Assembly (NCBI GenBank): GCA_900557165.1
Contig: USRS01000006.1
Location: 1-47,563, forward strand
Length of the DNA: 47,563 bases
Source of the DNA: an uncultured Clostridium sp.
GTDB lineage: Bacteria; Bacillota; Clostridia; Peptostreptococcales; Peptostreptococcaceae
Reading direction: 5' to 3'
In this document: piece after piece, positions 42,849-47,563 of the stretch
How positions within the stretch are numbered: position 1 is the stretch's first letter
Layout of the letters: every line of letters begins with the position of its first letter
Notes under the pieces: model-generated
Told to the model about the DNA's origin: nothing
What the model saw: the letters and a program-made list of their open reading frames with translations, nothing else
Databases searched by the model: none
Translations under genes and position numbers: made by a program

Positions 42849-43919
42849 TTATTCTCCCATTATTCTATTTAATTCTTTTAAAATTAATTGGTTTTCATTA
42901 TGACTTTTAATTGCAATTCTTATATAACTTTCATCTAAATTAACAAAATTAGATGCATCTCTTATTAAAATATTACTCTCCTTAAATAATTGTAATTTAA
43001 GTTCTTCTGCTTTTTTATCTTCAAGTTTAATTAAAATAAAATTTGTATCTGTATCATAAGCTTTTAATCTTTTAATTTTTCTTAAAGCATTTAACATGTA
43101 TTTTCTTTCTTTTAAGTAATATGTCTTGCTATTATTTATATAATCTTTGTCATTAAAAATATAATTTGATAAAGTATCAGCAAAGGAGTTTACTGTCCAA
43201 GGTTCTTTGTATTTATATATATTTTCAATTAGTTTTTTATTACTTGTAACTCCATAACCTAATCTAAGTCCTGGCATTCCAAAGAATTTTGTAACTGCTT
43301 TTAAAATAAAAAGATTTTCATATTTATTTATATATTTAATTAAACTGTATTTTTCTTCTTCATAAACAAATTCCATAAAAGTTTCATCAACTATCAATAA
43401 TTTGTTGTGTTTGCTCATTAATTCTAATAATTTTTCAATATTTTTAACTTTTCCATTGGGATTGTTTGGATTACAGATGAATAAACTATCAAATTCATCA
43501 ATTTTTTCTTCTATTTCATCTAAATTTACGCTAAACTCATCATCTTTATTTAGCATAAAATTTATAACTTCTAAATTATTTAATCTAGCTCCTCTTTCAT
43601 ATTCTGAAAAAGTTGGATTTAAAATAGCCAGCCTCTTTTTTATGTTTTTCATAAGAAGATAAATTATTTCTGTTGCTCCATTTCCTGGAATAATAAATTC
43701 TGGATTTATATTGATATAATTTCCAATATTTTTTTTCAAAGATGTATAATTAATATCTGGATAACTTGTACTTTTGTTTAATCCTTCTAGAATATACTTT
43801 TCCAAGTTGGAAATTAATTTTGGATTTATGTTAGAACTAAAATCGATTATATCTTTTGTATTTTTATTAAAAGCTTTTGCCATAAAATCCACATTTGCTC
43901 CATGTCCTAAGTCTTTCAT
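42849..43919 (-). CDS. cobD: Threonine-phosphate decarboxylase
   Basis: A PLP enzyme that turns threonine-phosphate into (R)-1-amino-2-propanol phosphate, which CbiB attaches to cobyric acid. The 356-residue protein has H-G-A-N near the start, F-S-S-N-I-N-P, C-N-P-N-N-P-N-G and the PLP lysine K211 in T-K-F-F-G-M-P-G-L-R-L-G. These features separate it from HisC, which has the same fold. The next gene starts 1 base after its stop. Confidence 0.93.
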   Translation of the reverse strand: MKDLGHGANVDFMAKAFNKNTKDIIDFSSNINPKLISNLEKYILEGLNKSTSYPDINYTSLKKNIGNYININPEFIIPGNGATEIIYLLMKNIKKRLAILNPTFSEYERGARLNNLEVINFMLNKDDEFSVNLDEIEEKIDEFDSLFICNPNNPNGKVKNIEKLLELMSKHNKLLIVDETFMEFVYEEEKYSLIKYINKYENLFILKAVTKFFGMPGLRLGYGVTSNKKLIENIYKYKEPWTVNSFADTLSNYIFNDKDYINNSKTYYLKERKYMLNALRKIKRLKAYDTDTNFILIKLEDKKAEELKLQLFKESNILIRDASNFVNLDESYIRIAIKSHNENQLILKELNRIMGE

Positions 43920-43933
43920 ACAATCACCTTTCT

Positions 43934-44887
43934 TTATAATGTCACAACTAAATAATATATAGCTGTAAAAATAATCATTGATATTATTGATGATGAATAC
44001 ATTATTTTATTTGTTCTTACTATATCTTCAATTTCAATTTCTCTTGTTTTGTCACCAATTGTTGGTTTATATACTTCTTTTCCAAAGTAGACATTTGTTC
44101 CACCAAGCTGTATTCCTAAAGCTCCTGATACTGCACCTTCAGGAAAGGCACAGTTGGGACTTTTGTGATTTTTCCTATCTCTTATACCTATTTTTAAAGC
44201 ATTTTTAAAATTAAACCCTACAAATAAACTTCCAAGAGATAGTAATACAACTCCCAGCCTTGCTGGTATATAATTTGCTATATCATCTATTTTTGCTGAA
44301 GCAAATCCTAGATAATAATATTTGTCATTTTTGTATCCTACAGTAGAATCCAAAGTATTAATGGCTTTGTATGCCATGGCAAGAGGTGCTCCTCCTATAA
44401 ATCCATAAAATAGTGGAGCTATTATTCCATCCACTGTATTTTCTGCCACAGTTTCCACTGTTGCTCTTACTATTTCTTTTTCATTTAAGTTTGTTGTATC
44501 TCTTCCCACAATATAAGAAAGCTGAATTCTTGATTTTTCTAAATCTCCAGTTTTTAATACTTTATAAATTTTTACTGATTCATCTTTTAAACATTTTGTA
44601 GCTAAAGTTGTATAAATTAGTATGGTATTTACAACAAAGTAAATTATTTTATTAAACTTAAATAATTGTAATATTAAAGATGTAACACAAAATGTTAATC
44701 CTACAACAATAAACCAAAGAAAGAAACCTGCTATTTTTAAGCCTTTATCTGATGATGTTATCTTTCTAATTTGTTTTTCTACCATACTAATTAATTTGCC
44801 AATATATCTCACCGGATGGGGAAATGAATAGGGATCTCCTATGATTAAATCAAGAGCATATCCTGTATATATGGATAAAAGATTCAT
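43934..44887 (-). CDS. cbiB: Adenosylcobinamide-phosphate synthase
   Basis: A membrane enzyme that joins aminopropanol phosphate to the propionate side chain of adenosylcobyric acid. The 317-residue protein has helices at about 50-110, 150-180, 195-215 and 290-315 and the family motifs D-P-Y-S-F-P-H-P-V-R, G-R-D-T, E-N-x-V-D-G-I-I-A-P-L-F and P-N-C-A-F-P-E-G. The ATG at 44887 starts one base after the cbiA stop; a GTG at 44896 would overlap it. Confidence 0.94.
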   Translation of the reverse strand: MNLLSIYTGYALDLIIGDPYSFPHPVRYIGKLISMVEKQIRKITSSDKGLKIAGFFLWFIVVGLTFCVTSLILQLFKFNKIIYFVVNTILIYTTLATKCLKDESVKIYKVLKTGDLEKSRIQLSYIVGRDTTNLNEKEIVRATVETVAENTVDGIIAPLFYGFIGGAPLAMAYKAINTLDSTVGYKNDKYYYLGFASAKIDDIANYIPARLGVVLLSLGSLFVGFNFKNALKIGIRDRKNHKSPNCAFPEGAVSGALGIQLGGTNVYFGKEVYKPTIGDKTREIEIEDIVRTNKIMYSSSIISMIIFTAIYYLVVTL

Positions 44888-44888
44888 A

Positions 44889-46253
44889 TTACTCACATCC
44901 TCTTTTTATAAAATTAGCTATACAATCTAAATTATTGTAAAAATGAGTATGTAAATAAGTTGCTAAAGTATTCTTTTTGCTATATCCACCTTCCCACTCA
45001 TCAATAACCTTGTTATCTTTAACTTTTCTCATATGATAAGCACATTCTTCATTACTTTCAAATATTGAATGATGAAACTCATGACCTTTTATTATTTGAT
45101 TTTTCTTAGCTAAAATAGTATCTACTTTAGCTTCTCCTAAACAATATCCAAAACGTTTAAGAGATGAAGTCATTTTACTGCAACCTTGGAAAACTCCCAC
45201 CATATCATAAATGTTATTTTCTTTGTCTTGAAGTTTTTCTCCTAAGTACATCAGTCCACCACATTCAGCATATATAGGAATATTTTTCTCATAAGCCTTA
45301 AAAATTTCTTCTCTTATTTCTTTATTATCGTGTAGCTCTTTTGCAAAAATTTCTGGGAATCCTCCACCAATGTAAACATAATCACAAGATGGTAGTTTTT
45401 TATCTTTTATAGGGCTGAAATATTTTATTTTCATCCCCAGCTTTTCAAATAGCTCTAAATTTTCTCTATAGTAAAAATTAAATGCTTTATCATAAGCTAC
45501 AGCTATTGTTTTATCTTCAACTTTGTTTTTATCAATAAATTCATTTAAATCAAAAGAAGATTCAATTTCTTCAGTTTCGGCTATTTCAATTATTCTATCA
45601 ATATTTATATATTTTTCTATTTCCTCGGCTAAGTTATCAAACTTAGCTTTTAGAGAGTCCATTTCCACAGATGGAATTAATCCCAAATGTCTAGACTCTA
45701 AAGAAAATTCTTTATTTGGAGGGAAATATCCTAAAACCTCCACACCTGTATATGTTTCTATTGCTTCTTTTAAAATATTATAATGTGATTCACTTTTTAC
45801 GTTGTTTGCAATCACACCAGCTATATTTACATTTTTATCTAGCATTTTATATCCAAGTACCATTGCTGCAGCTGATGTTGCCATTGCCTTTGCATTTATT
45901 ACTAAAATCACTGGTGCTTTAAGCATTTTTGATGTATATGAGCTAGTACAATCATCTAAATCAATGCCATATCCATCATATAACCCCATAACACCTTCAA
46001 TTACAGATATATCTGCATCTTTAGAAGCATTTTTTACTATGTACTTTATCTTCTCATCATCTAACATATAAGAATCAAGATTTCTTGAATTTCTTTTAGT
46101 TATAAAAGTATGATAAGAAGGGTCTATATAGTCAGGACCAACTTTATATGGTTGTACTTTTAAATTTCTCTTTGTCAAAGCTTGCATTATCCCTAAAGAA
46201 ATTGTTGTTTTTCCAACTCCACTATTTGTTCCTGCAATCAATATTTTTTTCAT
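44889..46253 (-). CDS. cbiA: Cobyrinate a,c-diamide synthase
   Basis: Amidates the a and c carboxylates of cobyrinate with glutamine and ATP. The 454-residue protein has an N-terminal dethiobiotin-synthase-like domain with the P-loop G-T-N-S-G-V-G-K-T-T (residues 8-17) and a C-terminal glutaminase domain with the nucleophile cysteine in Y-A-E-C-G-G-L and the catalytic H-T-H near the end. The start at 46253 lies 6 bases after AGGTGAT; a GTG at 46262 directly abuts the cbiP stop. Confidence 0.95.
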   Translation of the reverse strand: MKKILIAGTNSGVGKTTISLGIMQALTKRNLKVQPYKVGPDYIDPSYHTFITKRNSRNLDSYMLDDEKIKYIVKNASKDADISVIEGVMGLYDGYGIDLDDCTSSYTSKMLKAPVILVINAKAMATSAAAMVLGYKMLDKNVNIAGVIANNVKSESHYNILKEAIETYTGVEVLGYFPPNKEFSLESRHLGLIPSVEMDSLKAKFDNLAEEIEKYINIDRIIEIAETEEIESSFDLNEFIDKNKVEDKTIAVAYDKAFNFYYRENLELFEKLGMKIKYFSPIKDKKLPSCDYVYIGGGFPEIFAKELHDNKEIREEIFKAYEKNIPIYAECGGLMYLGEKLQDKENNIYDMVGVFQGCSKMTSSLKRFGYCLGEAKVDTILAKKNQIIKGHEFHHSIFESNEECAYHMRKVKDNKVIDEWEGGYSKKNTLATYLHTHFYNNLDCIANFIKRGCE

Positions 46254-46262
46254 ATTTATCAC

Positions 46263-47563
46263 CTAATTGTCACTATCATTCATTATTTCATATATTTTTT
46301 TCATATCTAAATGTTCTCTTAAATAATCTGCCAATTTATCATATTGTTGATTTTTAAATTCAGCAAATGATTTAACATTACTTTCAATTGGCTCTAAGTT
46401 TTTCATTTTTCTTATATTATTTAAAATTGTTCTTGTAAAATCTATATCATCAAATATGCCATGAAGATATGTTCCAAAAACATTACATTCTTTGTTTACA
46501 CTTCCAACTTGATAATTTAAATTTTGCTCAAGTTTTTTTGTTACAGTTACAAGATTATTACTATTTTCATTTCTTTTAGTTATACCCATATGAATTTCAT
46601 AACCATTAACTTCTTTGCCACTTAAATTTTCAAGATATCCCTGTAAATTTTCATCTAAAAGTGCTTTTACTTGTGTTGTTGTTTTTTCTAATTCAAAAGT
46701 TGTCTCCACGTCTAAAAGTCCCATACCCTCAACTTCTTCCAAATCATTTTCCACATGATAAGGGTCTTTTAAAACTTTACCTAACATTTGATATCCACCA
46801 CAAATTCCTATAACAAGTTTTCCTCTTTTATGTAGTTCTTTTATTTGATTTTCTAATCCATTTTTTCTTAAGAACATCAAATCATCTATAGTAGATTTTG
46901 TTCCTGGTATAATTACTATATCTGGATCTCCAAAAGATTCTCCAAAATCCACATATCTTAAACTTACATCTTCTTGAGTTTCAAATATATTAAAATCTGT
47001 AAAATTAGACATATGAGGAGTTCTCACAACTTCTATATGCATATCTCCTCTATTTACCTTTTGTTTAAACCTAGTTGTCACACTATCTTCTTCTTCAATT
47101 TTTATGTCAGTATAAGGTAAAACTCCCAACACTGGAACCTTAATAATGTCTTCTAACATTTTTATTCCAGAATCTAAAAGTTCTTTTTTACCTCTAAATT
47201 TATTAATTATTACACCTTTAACTCTTTTTTTATATTCCTCAGGAAGCAATAACATTGTTCCTGCTAAAGATGCAAAAACGCCACCTCTATCTATATCTCC
47301 CACAAGAATAACTGGTGCATCGGCAATTTTAGCCATTCCCATATTAGAGATATCTCTTTCCATCAAGTTAATTTCAGCACAACTTCCTGCACCTTCCATA
47401 ACTACCACATCGTATTTTTCTTCAAACTCTTTAAATATCTCATCTAATACTTCTGTTAATTGTAATTTGTAATCATGATATTCTTTTGAAGACATATCAC
47501 CTACTACTTTTCCTCTTACTATAACTTGGCTTTTATTGTTGCCACATGGTTTAAGTAATATTG
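46263..47563 (-). CDS. cbiP: Cobyric acid synthase, N-terminus off the window
   Basis: Amidates the b, d, e and g carboxylates of adenosylcobyrinate a,c-diamide. The frame is open from an ATG at 47495 through to the right edge, and those 22 extra codons read as family sequence (I-L-L-K-P...S-Q-V-I-V...V-G-D-M-S), so the start lies outside, with the P-loop. The visible part has [19 protein letters not shown], the glutaminase nucleophile in C-G-G-Y-Q-M-L-G, and Y-L-H-G-I-F-D near the end. cbiA follows immediately. Confidence 0.95.
   Translation of the reverse strand, partial: ILLKPCGNNKSQVIVRGKVVGDMSSKEYHDYKLQLTEVLDEIFKEFEEKYDVVVMEGAGSCAEINLMERDISNMGMAKIADAPVILVGDIDRGGVFASLAGTMLLLPEEYKKRVKGVIINKFRGKKELLDSGIKMLEDIIKVPVLGVLPYTDIKIEEEDSVTTRFKQKVNRGDMHIEVVRTPHMSNFTDFNIFETQEDVSLRYVDFGESFGDPDIVIIPGTKSTIDDLMFLRKNGLENQIKELHKRGKLVIGICGGYQMLGKVLKDPYHVENDLEEVEGMGLLDVETTFELEKTTTQVKALLDENLQGYLENLSGKEVNGYEIHMGITKRNENSNNLVTVTKKLEQNLNYQVGSVNKECNVFGTYLHGIFDDIDFTRTILNNIRKMKNLEPIESNVKSFAEFKNQQYDKLADYLREHLDMKKIYEIMNDSDN

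Noticed and set aside
42849..43919. Histidinol-phosphate aminotransferase HisC
   Set aside because: The context between a threonine kinase and cbiB, and the CobD-type N-terminus, point to threonine-phosphate decarboxylase.
44413..44601. Plus-strand open frames inside the B12 genes
   Set aside because: They are Leu/Phe/Tyr-rich reverse reads of conserved minus-strand genes, lack ribosome binding sites, and have no family features.
29914..47563. A cobalamin riboswitch controlling the B12 genes
   Set aside because: No conserved B12-box-like sequence was seen between genes, and intergenic gaps within the operon are too short. It may lie beyond the right edge.
1..47563. tRNA, rRNA, CRISPR arrays or tandem repeat arrays
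   Set aside because: None was seen by reading both strands; no regularly spaced repeats or tRNA-like cloverleaf ends were found.

Overview
This window is AT-rich DNA with strong GGAGG-type ribosome binding sites and frequent TTG starts. Its gene set is that of a strict anaerobe: hydG, anaerobic (cbi-type) B12 synthesis, BrnQ, Tpx and an NhaA-type antiporter. It most likely comes from a low-GC Clostridia genome. A Peptostreptococcaceae-like organism is a guess based on the B12 cluster and cannot be proved here. No rRNA, tRNA, CRISPR array or prophage was seen, and no stretch over 300 bases lacks a gene or gene remnant.

Layout. At 1-1.6 kb is the 3' part of an IS1182-type transposase that runs off the left edge. 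At 1.6-8.3 kb are housekeeping and stress genes: trxA, a cut-off second thioredoxin, a rhodanese, a YvlD-like membrane protein, an orphan PstS with an apparent internal deletion, a small alarmone synthetase, a secreted Ig-like protein, a frameshifted nhaA, a WD...ExK protein and a small protein. At 8.4-11.5 kb are a cytosolic GH3 glycosidase and two small unknown genes. At 11.5-16.6 kb is a four-gene unit in which a CrtI-like flavoprotein with a Cys-rich (ferredoxin-like) tail precedes an ABC exporter with one ATPase and two permeases. At 16.7-23.6 kb are brnQ, an FtsK-like fragment, an EEP phosphatase/nuclease, hydG, a Ttd14-like P-loop protein, an aromatic acid exporter-like protein and tpx. 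At 23.7-25.7 kb is an ECF sigma operon with its own probable autoregulated promoter. At 25.9-29.2 kb is a two-component system with a BcrA-type ABC transporter; its response regulator is frameshifted near the C-terminus.

From 29.3 kb to the right edge, all on the minus strand, is a near-continuous cobalamin/uroporphyrinogen cluster: cbiP, cbiA, cbiB, cobD, a PduX-like kinase, cbiC, D, E, T, F, G, H, J, K and L, then hemC, a cobA-hemD fusion, hemB and a DUF71 ATP pyrophosphatase. A terminator follows, and then a Met8-like precorrin-2 dehydrogenase. HemB, HemC and CobA-HemD make precorrin-2 from aminolevulinate. The Met8-like enzyme oxidises it to sirohydrochlorin and CbiK inserts cobalt. CbiL, H, F, G, D, J, T, E, C and A build the corrin ring and CbiP amidates it. 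CbiB attaches the aminopropanol arm supplied by CobD and the threonine kinase. hemA, hemL, adenosyltransferase and the lower-ligand genes (cobU, cobS, cobT) are not in the window.

The most notable observations are two single-base homopolymer frameshifts (nhaA and the response regulator), a PstS lacking the segment that normally holds phosphate ligands, the flavoprotein/Cys-tail/exporter operon, and the DUF71 enzyme at the end of the B12 operon. I found no clearly unprecedented system.
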